From JAKAGZ01 sp964595355 (GTDB lineage: Bacteria; Bacteroidota; Ignavibacteria; Ignavibacteriales; Ignavibacteriaceae): a stretch of 28,580 bases of DNA. The position numbers and the translations under genes are program-made. How positions within the stretch are numbered: the stretch's first letter is position 1; every line of letters starts with the position of its first letter. The notes under the pieces are model-generated. The model saw only the letters and a list, made by a program, of their open reading frames with translations. It was not told where the DNA came from and did no database searches. The DNA lies in NCBI GenBank assembly GCA_964595355.1, contig CAZQQD010000031.1, forward strand, positions 1-28,580, read 5' to 3'. Shown in pieces: positions 1 to 8,216 of this stretch.

Positions 1-292
1 TTATAGGGCGATCAATTAACCTTGCACTCAATATTTCTTTTTCCGAAGGCCGTCCTTCGCGTTTAATATATCCACCCGGGAATTTTCCTGCGGCAGACGC
101 TTTCTCCCTGTATTCAACTTGTAATGGGAAATAATCCAATCCTTCTCTTGGTTCATCAGCAGCAACTGCTGTAACCAGAACCATTGTATCGCCATATTTA
201 ACCATAATTGAACCATTGGCCTGTTTTGCAAACCGGCCAGTTTCAATCGATAAAACTTTACCACCTATTTCAACTTCTTTAGTAACTATCAT
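1..292 (-). CDS. pnp: Polyribonucleotide nucleotidyltransferase, N-terminal part (partial)
   Basis: This is the first 97 codons of PNPase, the phosphorolytic 3'-to-5' exoribonuclease of RNA decay; the rest lies beyond the left edge. The translation shows the hallmark N-terminal RNase PH segments: GRFAKQANGS (residues 19-28), a GDTMVLVTA strand (34-42), PGGYIKREGRPSE (72-84) and RLIDRP (91-96). The ATG at 292 follows an AAAGGAA ribosome site and lies 12 bases after the rpsO stop. The rpsO-pnp order is the conserved bacterial arrangement, where S15 and PNPase are co-transcribed and the junction is often an RNA-processing target. An overlapping open frame on the same strand is not the gene. Confidence 0.95.
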   Translation of the reverse strand, partial: MIVTKEVEIGGKVLSIETGRFAKQANGSIMVKYGDTMVLVTAVAADEPREGLDYFPLQVEYREKASAAGKFPGGYIKREGRPSEKEILSARLIDRPI

Positions 293-304
293 TTAAATTC
301 CTTT

Positions 305-568
305 TTACTTTCTGATATTCAGTTCTTTTATTATTGTTCTGTATCTGCTAATATCTTTTTTCATTAAATAATCGAGCAGCCTTCTTCTTTTACCCACCAT
401 CATCATCAACCCTCTTCTTGAATGATGATCCTTTTTGTGCACATCAAAGTGCCCGGTTAAGTCATTTATTTGCTTAGTTAACAAAGCGATCTGAACTTCG
501 GATTTACCCGAATCTTTTTCACTACTTCCATACTTCTTGATAATTTCAAGCTTCTGTTCTTTCGTCAT
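305..568 (-). CDS. rpsO: 30S ribosomal protein S15
   Basis: S15 is a primary 16S rRNA binding protein of the small-subunit platform that helps form the inter-subunit bridge. The 87-residue product is close to the usual 88-89 and carries the family signature: EKDSGKSEVQIALLT, then INDLTGHFDVHKKDHHSRRGL with the conserved HxxDHHSRRGL rRNA-binding segment, and the KRRRLLDYL helix. The ATG at 568 has an AAAAGGAT ribosome site. It sits between ribF and pnp in the conserved translation operon. The roughly 75-base upstream gap contains a small AACTG-CAGA-CAGTT hairpin; whether S15 binds its own leader here, as in E. coli, cannot be told from sequence. Confidence 0.97.
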   Translation of the reverse strand: MTKEQKLEIIKKYGSSEKDSGKSEVQIALLTKQINDLTGHFDVHKKDHHSRRGLMMMVGKRRRLLDYLMKKDISRYRTIIKELNIRK

Positions 569-642
569 TTATTTATCCTTTTATTTTATCATACAATATA
601 ACCCCAGAACTGTCTGCAGTTTCGCAAACAAACCAGGATTAA

Positions 643-1587
643 TTAATTTACTTTCCTGTTTAAAATCTCTACTCCGGCTTCAACATCTTTTTTCATTTGA
701 TTAACAAGATCCTCAGCCGATAAAAATTTTTCTTCACCTCTTATTCTGTCAACTACGTTTACTGTAACTTCATAGCCATAAATTTCTTTATCAAAATCGA
801 AGACAAAAACTTCTGTTGTTAATTTACCTTTGTTATAAAAAGTCGGCCTTTTACCTATGCTCATTACACCGGTATATTTTTTATCATCATTATTTATAAA
901 AAACTCAACAGCGTAAATTCCAATTGCGGGAAGTAACTTATCGTGATTATCCAATTCAATATTCGCAGTCGGAAATCCCAGTCCTCTTCCCCTTTTATCA
1001 CCTTCAACCACTTTACCGCTGAAAGAATAACATCTTCTCAAAAATAAATTTGCTGTATTAATATCACCTATTTTTATCAAATTTCTGATTTTTGTACTAC
1101 TTACTACCACCGAATCTATTGTAATTGCTTCAACAGGAGTAACTTTAAAATCATTTGCTTTGCCAAGTTCTCTTAATTTGCTTTCATTTCCATCGCGGCC
1201 CTTACCGAAGTGGTGATCGTGACCAATTACAATCTCGCGTATTCCAATTCCTTTAAGAACAAATTTTCGAAAGAATTCATTAGCACTTAATTGAGAAAAT
1301 TCTTTCGTAAACCGAATTACCAGGACATTATGTATTCCTATTTCCTTAAGTAATTTAAGTTTCTCTTCAAGTGTACAAAGAATCTGAATCTTATAATCTT
1401 TAGATACAATGCTTCTCGGGTGGGGATCGAAAGTAATTAAGAAATTTCTACCGCCGTAAAAAGAAGACCTTGCAACAACCTCTTCAATAATTTTTCTATG
1501 ACCTGCATGAATTCCATCAAAAGTCCCTAAAGTAACCACCGTATTTTTATCATATGTGACTTTCGATAAGTCATCAAATATTTCCAT
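643..1587 (-). CDS. ribF: Bifunctional riboflavin kinase / FAD synthetase
   Basis: RibF phosphorylates riboflavin to FMN and adenylylates FMN to FAD in the cytoplasm. The N-terminal FAD-synthetase half shows the nucleotidyltransferase motif GTFDGIHAGH (21-30) and the SSTKIRNLI segment (163-171). The C-terminal kinase half begins near residue 190 and has the flavin/ATP loop GFPTANI (204-210). The 314-residue length is normal. I chose the ATG at 1587: the frame extends upstream only to a TTG at 1620, which adds 11 residues without family similarity. It lies about 95 bases downstream of truB, the usual truB-ribF-rpsO neighbourhood. Confidence 0.95.
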   Translation of the reverse strand: MEIFDDLSKVTYDKNTVVTLGTFDGIHAGHRKIIEEVVARSSFYGGRNFLITFDPHPRSIVSKDYKIQILCTLEEKLKLLKEIGIHNVLVIRFTKEFSQLSANEFFRKFVLKGIGIREIVIGHDHHFGKGRDGNESKLRELGKANDFKVTPVEAITIDSVVVSSTKIRNLIKIGDINTANLFLRRCYSFSGKVVEGDKRGRGLGFPTANIELDNHDKLLPAIGIYAVEFFINNDDKKYTGVMSIGKRPTFYNKGKLTTEVFVFDFDKEIYGYEVTVNVVDRIRGEEKFLSAEDLVNQMKKDVEAGVEILNRKVN

Positions 1588-1682
1588 AAGTACACTTTGC
1601 ACTAAAACTATAGCTTGCAAATATAAGCTATTTTCGTCTGAAAATAAATGAGAAGCTATTTGAAAAGAACCGCCTTTAGATT

Positions 1683-2399
1683 CTATACAGACTTAATTTC
1701 CGGTGATTTTTTCCATTTTAGCTCAAAAGATTCAACAGTAAGAGCATTATTAACTGAAAATTCCCCAATACCAGTTCGCCTCAATGAGGAAATAATACCT
1801 CCTGTTCCCAGTTTTTCCCCCAAATCATTAGCAATCACTCTTATATATGTACCTTTTGAACATACTATTTCAAAATAAATATCCGGCAAATCGATCTTCT
1901 TAATAAGGAATTTGGGAATATTAACTTTCCTAGCCTCTCTTTTTACTGTTTTCCCTTTCCTGGCAAGATTATACAAAGTTTTTCCGCCAACTTTCAAAGC
2001 CGAATACATAGGTGGAGTCTGTAAAATTTCTCCTAAAAATGAATCTCTGGCTTTTTCAATGTCTGATTTTTTAATTCCTTTTACAGGTTTTTCTTCTATA
2101 ATTTCCGTTTCGAGGTCCATTGAGGGAGTTTTTTTCCCGAGAGTGATTATCCCGGAATAAGCTTTTTCACCATCCTGGAATTTTGTGATCTCCTTGGTTT
2201 TTTTACCGGTGCAAAGTATTAACAACCCTGTTGCCAAAGGATCAAGCGTGCCCGCATGCCCCACTTTTTTAGCCCCCGTTATTTTCCTAATTACGTGAAC
2301 TACTTTAAAGGAAGTCCAACCGAACGGTTTGTCAATAAGAATAACTTCGCCAGTTTTGAAATCAGCATCAGAAAAATTAATCGTTTCCTTTGTTATCAT
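1683..2399 (-). CDS. truB: tRNA pseudouridine-55 synthase
   Basis: TruB makes the universal pseudouridine 55 in the T-arm of tRNAs. The 238-residue protein shows LIDKPFGWTSF near the N-terminus, the catalytic motif GHAGTLDPLATG with the nucleophile Asp at residue 53, the PPMYSALK motif, and the CSKGTYIRVIANDLG block. There is no recognisable C-terminal PUA extension beyond a short tail, as in the shorter TruB type. Its start overlaps the 3' end of rbfA by 23 bases, so translation is probably coupled to rbfA. Confidence 0.95.
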   Translation of the reverse strand: MITKETINFSDADFKTGEVILIDKPFGWTSFKVVHVIRKITGAKKVGHAGTLDPLATGLLILCTGKKTKEITKFQDGEKAYSGIITLGKKTPSMDLETEIIEEKPVKGIKKSDIEKARDSFLGEILQTPPMYSALKVGGKTLYNLARKGKTVKREARKVNIPKFLIKKIDLPDIYFEIVCSKGTYIRVIANDLGEKLGTGGIISSLRRTGIGEFSVNNALTVESFELKWKKSPEIKSV

Positions 2400-2733
2400 C
2401 CTTATGAATTTTTTTTATCAGCCCTTCAATTTTTTCAACATAATCGAGCGTATCATCTATAAAGAATTTTAATTCGGGGGTAAATTTTATTTTTATCCGG
2501 CGAGCTAGTTCAGAACGAATATAACTGTTAAAAGAATTAATCTTTTCAAATACTTCTTCCCGCTTCTCTCGATCCAGAATAGAGATATAAACTTTGGCAA
2601 TCCGTAAATCCGGACTCATCTTAACATTGGTTATCGTTACAAAACCAATTTTAGGATCCCTGAGTTTATTCAAAAAGATTAAGCTAATCTCTTCTTTAAT
2701 CAGGCTTTCAACTTTGTCAATTCTATGAGACAT
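2377..2733 (-). CDS. rbfA: 30S ribosome-binding factor A
   Basis: RbfA is a small KH-fold factor for late 16S rRNA maturation and cold adaptation. The 118-residue product has the family pattern: an MSHRIDKVESLIKEEIS start, LRDPKIGFVTITNVKMSPDLRIAKVYIS in the central strands, and RIKIKFTPELKFFIDDTLDY near the C-terminus. The ATG at 2733 has a GGAATTGGAAAA ribosome site. It lies between infB (44-base gap holding a hairpin) and truB (23-base overlap). Confidence 0.95.
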   Translation of the reverse strand: MSHRIDKVESLIKEEISLIFLNKLRDPKIGFVTITNVKMSPDLRIAKVYISILDREKREEVFEKINSFNSYIRSELARRIKIKFTPELKFFIDDTLDYVEKIEGLIKKIHKDDNKGND

Positions 2734-2749
2734 TTTTCCAATTCCGTTA

Positions 2750-2779
2750 AGAACTGTAAAAATAATTTCTTACAGTTCT
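2750..2779 (-). promoter_or_regulatory. Intercistronic hairpin between infB and rbfA
   Basis: A perfect 10-base inverted repeat (arms 2750-2759 and 2770-2779, loop of 10) folds in the mRNA directly at the infB stop codon. No U-run follows on the minus strand, so it is not a standard intrinsic terminator. It is more likely an mRNA stability, processing or partial-attenuation element that lowers rbfA-distal expression. The function is inferred; the inverted repeat is directly visible. Confidence 0.55.
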
Positions 2780-5333
2780 ATAATTTTTTCTTTGTCTCTA
2801 TTATCTTATATGCTTCTATAGTATCGCCGACTTTAATATCATTAAAGTTTTCGATGTTAAGACCACATTCATAGCCGGAATCAACTTCCCGAACATCGTC
2901 TTTAAATCTTTTCAATGAACCTATGTTGCCTTCAAAGATTACTATACCGTCTCTTATTAATCTTATTTTATTGCTTCTTGCTATCTTACCATCCAGCACA
3001 TAGCAGCCAGCAACTGTACCGAGTTTAGGAACTTTAAATGTGTCTCTGACTTCGGCAGTTCCAACAACTTCTTCAGAAAGAACCGGTGACAGAAGTCCCT
3101 CAAGAGCCGCTTTAACTTCATTAATAGCATCATAAATTACGTTGTAGAGTCTTATATCAACTTTTTCATTTTCACCAAGCTTCCTAGCGTTTATATTTGG
3201 TCTGACATGGAAACCAATAATGATTGCATTAGAAGCAGCAGCAAGAAGCACATCACTTTCAGAAATACCACCAACACCTTTATGAATAACTCTTACAACA
3301 ACTTCCTGAGTAGATAACTTCATTAAAGAATCTGAAAGCGCTTCAACCGAACCATCCACATCACCTTTAACAATGATCGGTAATTCTTTAACTCCACCGA
3401 TGCTAATTTGTTGAGCAATTTCGTCTAATGTAATATGATGAACCTGTTTTTGATCCTGTTCACGTTTAAGCTGTTGACGTTTAATTCCGACTTCCCTTGC
3501 TTGTCTTTCGGATTCGACAACGACGAATGTATCGCCAGCCTGGGGAGCGCCTTCAAAGCCTAATACTAATATAGGTGTAGAAGGAGAAGCTTGAGTAACT
3601 TTATTTCCTCTCTCATCAAACATAGCACGAACTTTACCTTGATAAATTCCAGCGACAAAAGGATCTCCAACTTTCAAAGTCCCCTTCTGTACAAGTGTTG
3701 TGCCTGTTATGCCTCTTCCTTTATCAAGCTGAGATTCTACAACAACACCGCGTGCTGGTCTATTTGGATTTGCTTTTAGATCAAGTATCTCAGCTTCAAG
3801 CAAAATTCTTTCAAGCAATGCATCAACATTTTTGCCAGACTTGGCAGAGATTTCTACACATTGATATTTCCCCCCCCATTCTTCAACAAGTATATTCCTA
3901 TCAGCAAGCTGCTGTTTAATTTTTTCAGAGTTAGCACCTGGTTTATCAATTTTATTTATTGCAATAACAATCGGTACACCTGCGGCCTGAGCATGATTAA
4001 TGGCTTCTACAGTTTGCGGCATCACAGCATCATCTGCTGCCACAATCAACACGACAATATCCGTCAGTTGTGCCCCACGGGCACGCATGGCTGTAAAAGC
4101 CTCGTGACCGGGCGTATCAAGAAATGCGATATATTTATCACCACCAACATCAACTCTATATGCACCAATATGCTGAGTAATTCCGCCGGATTCACCTGCA
4201 ACAACATTTGTTCTTCTTATGTAATCAAGAAGCGATGTTTTTCCATGATCAACATGACCCATTATTGTAACAACCGGGGGACGGGGTAAAAGTGTAGACG
4301 GATCATCAGGTTCATCTTCAAGGGCTTCAGAACTATATTCTTCTTCAAATTCAACTTCAAAACCGAATTCATCTGCGACCAATGTAATTGTATCTACATT
4401 AAGTCTTTGATTAATCGAAACCATTAACCCAAGTTCTATACATTTTGAAATAACATCAGCAACCGGAACATTCATTAAGTTTGCTAGCTCATTGACGGCT
4501 ATAAACTCCGTTACTTTAATTTTATTCTTTTCAAGCGATCTCTCAACTTGTTTTTTTTCTTCCTTCTCTTCTCTTTCTTTTCTTTTCTTCTTCCTGGCAG
4601 TAGCTCGTCCCGGTAAAACAGAATCATCCATGCTGAGAAGCGTTTTTCTTATAGCTTCATCAACCTCTTTCTGATCAATTTCAAATTTCTTTATCTTTCT
4701 TCTTTTCTTCGCCTGTGGTAATTCTTCACTTACTTCCTGAGATCTTTTTTTAGGTTTCTTTCTTTTCTTTCTAACCGGAGTTTGTTGGGAAGATTCATCT
4801 GTGCTTTGTACAGACTTAGTTTTTACTGTTTTTCCACCTTTTTCATCCAAATCCATTTTACCTACAACACGAAGGCCCCTTCTTTTCTTTTTTTCCGCTT
4901 CAATCGGCGAATCAAACCTATTTTCAGCACTTTCTTTTTCTGGTTGTACTCCCTCTTCAATAGCCTCAGTAGCTTCAGCAGTTTCTGTCTTCTCTTCTTC
5001 GACCTCCTTTTCAGGTTTATCTTTTTCCTTTGCGGCTGGAGGGACAACCGTTTCAGGAGTTGCTTCAACAATTTTCTTGTCTTCCTCCTCCTCTGATTTT
5101 TCGGCACGCTTTTTATTAAACTCAGCAATCTTTTTATAGTGTTTTTCAGCTTTCTCTATATCTTTCTTATAATGCTCATTAATGTCCTTTAACATTTCAT
5201 CAGTAAGCAGAGACATATGAGATTTAATCTTATATCCCTTCTTAGTAAGAAATTCCACAAGTGTAGTAGCGGATAAATTATACTCAGATGCAAACTTAAA
5301 CAATCGTAATTTTTTCTGTTTCGTTTCGGACAT
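2778..5333 (-). CDS. infB: Translation initiation factor IF-2
   Basis: IF-2 is the GTPase that places initiator fMet-tRNA on the 30S subunit and promotes subunit joining. The 851-residue protein has an N-terminal IF2_N-like helix domain (about 8-45) and a long Lys/Glu-rich low-complexity linker (about 65-260). A second IF2_N domain follows (about 275-325), then the G domain with GHVDHGKT (359-366), DTPGHEAF (about 406-413), NKID (460-463) and the SAKSG switch. The beta-barrel and C-terminal fMet-tRNA-binding domains complete it. The start at 5333 lies 23 bases after nusA and has no clear Shine-Dalgarno. The linker's repetitive codons generate several spurious frames on both strands. Confidence 0.97.
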   Translation of the reverse strand: MSETKQKKLRLFKFASEYNLSATTLVEFLTKKGYKIKSHMSLLTDEMLKDINEHYKKDIEKAEKHYKKIAEFNKKRAEKSEEEEDKKIVEATPETVVPPAAKEKDKPEKEVEEEKTETAEATEAIEEGVQPEKESAENRFDSPIEAEKKKRRGLRVVGKMDLDEKGGKTVKTKSVQSTDESSQQTPVRKKRKKPKKRSQEVSEELPQAKKRRKIKKFEIDQKEVDEAIRKTLLSMDDSVLPGRATARKKKRKEREEKEEKKQVERSLEKNKIKVTEFIAVNELANLMNVPVADVISKCIELGLMVSINQRLNVDTITLVADEFGFEVEFEEEYSSEALEDEPDDPSTLLPRPPVVTIMGHVDHGKTSLLDYIRRTNVVAGESGGITQHIGAYRVDVGGDKYIAFLDTPGHEAFTAMRARGAQLTDIVVLIVAADDAVMPQTVEAINHAQAAGVPIVIAINKIDKPGANSEKIKQQLADRNILVEEWGGKYQCVEISAKSGKNVDALLERILLEAEILDLKANPNRPARGVVVESQLDKGRGITGTTLVQKGTLKVGDPFVAGIYQGKVRAMFDERGNKVTQASPSTPILVLGFEGAPQAGDTFVVVESERQAREVGIKRQQLKREQDQKQVHHITLDEIAQQISIGGVKELPIIVKGDVDGSVEALSDSLMKLSTQEVVVRVIHKGVGGISESDVLLAAASNAIIIGFHVRPNINARKLGENEKVDIRLYNVIYDAINEVKAALEGLLSPVLSEEVVGTAEVRDTFKVPKLGTVAGCYVLDGKIARSNKIRLIRDGIVIFEGNIGSLKRFKDDVREVDSGYECGLNIENFNDIKVGDTIEAYKIIETKKKL

Positions 5334-5356
5334 AATATTAAATGCTTGTTTATTAA

Positions 5357-6604
5357 CTAATCTTCTTCTTCAAATTGTGATTTAATCAATTCTATTATTT
5401 CGTTGCTCTTCTCTTCGTCTATTCCTTCAATCTCCTGTAATTTTTCAGGACCTGCTTGTAAAACTTCAAGCGCAGTATCATAACGATTATTTATTAACAA
5501 GTTATATAAATCTTCGCCAAGTTCCTCTTTCAAGTCTATTAATTCTATATCTTCTTCATATTCTTCAAACGGTTTTTCTTCTCTTAATATTTCAATTTCG
5601 TATCCGGTTAACTTCATTGCAAGTCGGATATTTACACCATTTCTTCCAACAATCAATGAAACCTGGTCGCTATCTGCGGTAACTATGGCCTTTTTAATTT
5701 CTTCATCAAGTTCAATCTTTTTCAGCTTAGCCGGAGCTAGGGATTTCTGAATAAAAATAAGCGGATCTTCAGAATAATTAATTACGTCGATGTTTTCATT
5801 ATTAAGTTCCCTTACTATAGCATGAATACGAACTCCCTTCATTCCAACACATGCACCAACCGCATCTATTCTATCATCGTGTGATTCCACTGCAACTTTC
5901 GCTCTTTCTCCAGGCTCACGGGCAATTGCTTTAATCTCAATTATACCATCATATATTTCAGGAATTTCAATTTCAAATAATCTACGCAGAAACATATTAT
6001 CAGCTCTGGAGATTATTATCGCCGGACCAGCATTCACTTTTTGAACTTCTTTTACAATTGCACGAACAGTTTCACCTTTCTTGTATCTTTCAAAAGGTAT
6101 CTGTTCGCTACGAGGAAGAATTAATTCGTTTTTGTTATGATTAACGAGAATATCATTCTTCCTGGTCTGATAAATATCTCCGACAACTATTTCACCGAGC
6201 AATTCTTTATATTCATTATAAACAATATCTTTCTCAATTTCACGAATCTTCTGATTTAAGCTCTGTTTTGCCAATGTTATTAATCTTCTTCCAAAACTTG
6301 CAAGACTTAATGTTTCCACATAATCATCGCCAACTTCAAGTTCTTCATCGTTTCCTCTTTTATTAACTTCTTCAATGCTAATTTGTAAATTTGGATCAGT
6401 TACTTCGTCAACAATTTCTCTTTCGAGGAATATTTCTATATCACCTTTGTCCATATTTACTACAACATCGTACTTGGCTTCTTCGCCATATTTTTTTCTG
6501 ACGAGCAAACCGAAAATTTCTTCGATAATTCCGGCAAGCACATCTTTATCCACTCCCTTCTCCCTCACCATCTGGGCGAAGGATTCAACTATATCCGAGT
6601 TCAT
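5357..6604 (-). CDS. nusA: Transcription termination/antitermination factor NusA
   Basis: NusA binds RNA polymerase and modulates pausing, termination and rRNA antitermination. The 415-residue protein has the N-terminal RNAP-binding domain (about 1-130), an S1 domain (about 130-200), and KH domains with the GACVGMKGVRIHAIVREL and VGRNGVNIRLA signatures. It ends in one helix-hairpin-helix segment (about 355-412) and an acidic tail. It is shorter than the 495-residue E. coli protein, lacking the two full acidic repeats, which is usual outside proteobacteria. A strong GGAGGA ribosome site precedes the ATG, 17 bases after the rimP stop. Confidence 0.96.
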   Translation of the reverse strand: MNSDIVESFAQMVREKGVDKDVLAGIIEEIFGLLVRKKYGEEAKYDVVVNMDKGDIEIFLEREIVDEVTDPNLQISIEEVNKRGNDEELEVGDDYVETLSLASFGRRLITLAKQSLNQKIREIEKDIVYNEYKELLGEIVVGDIYQTRKNDILVNHNKNELILPRSEQIPFERYKKGETVRAIVKEVQKVNAGPAIIISRADNMFLRRLFEIEIPEIYDGIIEIKAIAREPGERAKVAVESHDDRIDAVGACVGMKGVRIHAIVRELNNENIDVINYSEDPLIFIQKSLAPAKLKKIELDEEIKKAIVTADSDQVSLIVGRNGVNIRLAMKLTGYEIEILREEKPFEEYEEDIELIDLKEELGEDLYNLLINNRYDTALEVLQAGPEKLQEIEGIDEEKSNEIIELIKSQFEEED

Positions 6605-6621
6605 TTATTTTTATTCCTCCA

Positions 6622-7080
6622 TTAAGAAAAACTTACAATAACCTTTGCTTTTTTAATACTATTAAAATTAATTTTTATCTCACTACTGTCTTTGGTTAAA
6701 AAAATTAAATCTTCGTTCTCTATTCTGAGTAATTTCCCAGAAAGCTTTTTTGCATCATCATTCAATTTGTATAAAACTTCGAAATTCCTGTTAATATGTT
6801 TATGGTATTGTTTCAGAAATTTTAGTGGTTTATCTACTCCAGGCGACGAAACATCCAGTCTGTAATCATTGCTTGCTGCGGACATATTTTCAAGTTCAGA
6901 ATTGATTTCCCTGCTTACATCTGCACAGTCTTCAGCAGAAATATCTTTCGTTCCGTCAATAAATACTTCTATCACTCTTTTTGATGGGATTCCACGAACT
7001 ATAATTTCTATCGGAAAAAACCCTTTTCTTTCGACGATTTCTGCTATTTTTTGGGTGATATTTGTTTCATCTAAATTCAT
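6622..7080 (-). CDS. rimP: Ribosome maturation factor RimP
   Basis: RimP assists early 30S assembly. The 152-residue product carries the family signature: a GFFPIEIIVRGIPSKRVIEVFID core, DISAEDCADVSREI, and the highly conserved YRLDVSSPGVDKPL block, followed by a C-terminal SH3-like strand set. It is the first gene of the nusA-infB operon, its normal position. The ATG at 7080 has no Shine-Dalgarno: the bases just upstream are the U-rich tail of a leader hairpin. Initiation may therefore depend on the leader structure. Confidence 0.93.
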   Translation of the reverse strand: MNLDETNITQKIAEIVERKGFFPIEIIVRGIPSKRVIEVFIDGTKDISAEDCADVSREINSELENMSAASNDYRLDVSSPGVDKPLKFLKQYHKHINRNFEVLYKLNDDAKKLSGKLLRIENEDLIFLTKDSSEIKINFNSIKKAKVIVSFS

Positions 7081-7083
7081 ACA

Positions 7084-7108
7084 AACAAAAATCGCCCTTA
7101 AAGGGCGA
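7084..7108 (-). terminator. Hairpin plus U-run immediately before rimP (terminator or attenuator)
   Basis: On the minus strand an 8-base GC-rich inverted repeat (arms 7101-7108 and 7092-7099, CGCCC/GGGCG core) is followed at once by AUUUUUG, the form of an intrinsic terminator. It lies about 100 bases after the mscS stop, so it can end mscS transcripts. It also lies only about 10 bases before the rimP ATG, downstream of the candidate rimP promoter, so it could attenuate or stabilise the operon mRNA. Confidence 0.6.
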
Positions 7109-7118
7109 AATAGATGAA

Positions 7119-7149
7119 CAAAATTAGCACTATTTTAAAGAATAAGCAA
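7119..7149 (-). promoter_or_regulatory. Candidate Bacteroidota-type promoter of the rimP-nusA-infB operon
   Basis: Read on the minus strand there is a CTTG element (7147-7150), a 20-base spacer and TAATTTTG (7119-7126). This fits the TTTG / TAnnTTTG primary-sigma promoter known from Bacteroidota, with one mismatch in the upstream box. Transcription would start near 7112, placing the GC-rich hairpin at the very 5' end of the mRNA. Confidence 0.5.
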
Positions 7150-7205
7150 GAATTTAATAGTCCTGAATAGTAAGTCAGAAATCGTTTTATATACTATAAT
7201 ATAGG

Positions 7206-8090
7206 CTATTTATCAGAGGAATTTATGCTGAATTCAGTGTTTTTAATATGAAGGTCTCTTTGTGGGAACGGAATTTGAATATCATTTTCTTTGAATTTTT
7301 TGAAAATCTCAAAATAGAGCTTGCTTTTCAGGACCCCGGGAGTTGTTATGTAGGTGCTTGTCCATATCCTCAGCCTGAAGTTCAAAGAACTATCAGCAAA
7401 CTCATCAAATAAAACATCAGGCTTAGGGCTTTTTAAAACACCTTCTTCCTTATCTGCAACATCAAGTAAAATCTTTTTTACTTTTTCAGGATCGGCATTA
7501 TATGAAACTCCAACTGGAATATTAAACCTCACGTTTCTATCCGTATGGCTCCAGTTAACGACAGTAGATGAAATGAATTCAGAATTCGGAACAATTACAG
7601 AAATATTATCATTTGTTACAACAGTAGTTGATCGCATTGAAATATTTATTACATCTCCATAAACTTCACCAACCTGAATTCTGTCACCAACTTTTATTGG
7701 CCTCTCAAAAAGAATAATTATTCCACTAACAAAATTATTTGTAATGTTCTGTAATCCGAAACCGATACCAACACCAAGTGCACCAGCAAGGATTGTAAGT
7801 GTGCTAAGATCAATTCCAACAGTCTGCAGAACAATGATTAGCCCCAACACAAGGACAAGATAACGGATAATTGTACCAACCGCCAGCCTTACGCCCAGCT
7901 CAATTTTACTGTTTGATAATATTTTGTAAACGATCCAATTCTTTAATTTACTGGTGAGATAAAACAGCAACCAGGTAAGAAACAGAAAAGAAATCAGCGA
8001 CCAAAGCGTAATAGATGTATTACCTAATGTAAATACATGGACATCAAAAAATGCTTTGATATCATTCCATATCTTTTCGATATCATTCAA
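7206..8090 (-). CDS. Small-conductance mechanosensitive channel, MscS family
   Basis: This inner-membrane channel opens under membrane tension to release solutes on osmotic downshock. The 294-residue, E. coli MscS-sized protein has transmembrane segments at about 27-47 and 67-90 and the Gly/Ala-rich pore helix at about 95-122 (LAGALGVGIGFGLQ). The family motif ERPIKVGDRI (129-138) follows, then a beta domain and an alpha/beta C-terminal domain. The frame starts with TTG at 8090, preceded immediately by an in-frame stop and, upstream, a GGAA site. The first internal ATG lies too far inside the protein. A hairpin terminator lies about 100 bases downstream. Confidence 0.92.
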   Translation of the reverse strand: MNDIEKIWNDIKAFFDVHVFTLGNTSITLWSLISFLFLTWLLFYLTSKLKNWIVYKILSNSKIELGVRLAVGTIIRYLVLVLGLIIVLQTVGIDLSTLTILAGALGVGIGFGLQNITNNFVSGIIILFERPIKVGDRIQVGEVYGDVINISMRSTTVVTNDNISVIVPNSEFISSTVVNWSHTDRNVRFNIPVGVSYNADPEKVKKILLDVADKEEGVLKSPKPDVLFDEFADSSLNFRLRIWTSTYITTPGVLKSKLYFEIFKKFKENDIQIPFPQRDLHIKNTEFSINSSDK

Positions 8091-8160
8091 TTAATGTTTA
8101 TTCCACTGTTGAATAAAATATGAGAGGAAATTTAGTGCAATTTAGCAAATTGAGCCTTTA

Positions 8161-8191
8161 AAAAAAAGAATGCCTCATAAAAGAGGCATTC
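8161..8191 (-). terminator. Intrinsic terminator of the lipoprotein gene
   Basis: Perfect 9-base arms (8183-8191 and 8168-8176) enclose a 6-base loop. On the minus strand they are followed by a run of seven U (8167-8161). This lies 25 bases after the stop of the gene ending at 8217. Confidence 0.88.
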
Positions 8192-8216
8192 AATTGACCA
8201 GAATATAATTTTCTCT

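Noticed and set aside
28..264. Open frame on the minus strand in another phase of the pnp start
   Set aside because: The true frame from the ATG at 292 matches PNPase throughout; the other frame has no family similarity and a low-quality composition.
1588..1620. Longer ribF start at TTG 1620
   Set aside because: Adds 11 residues without similarity; the ATG at 1587 gives the normal family N-terminus.
1648..2462. Plus-strand open frames over truB and rbfA
   Set aside because: Antisense shadows of well supported genes.
3591..5139. Several plus-strand open frames and a Lys/Leu-rich minus frame across infB
   Set aside because: They lie opposite or out of phase with IF-2, mostly over its Lys/Glu-rich linker, where AAA/GAA-type codons remove stops in other frames. 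None looks like a protein.
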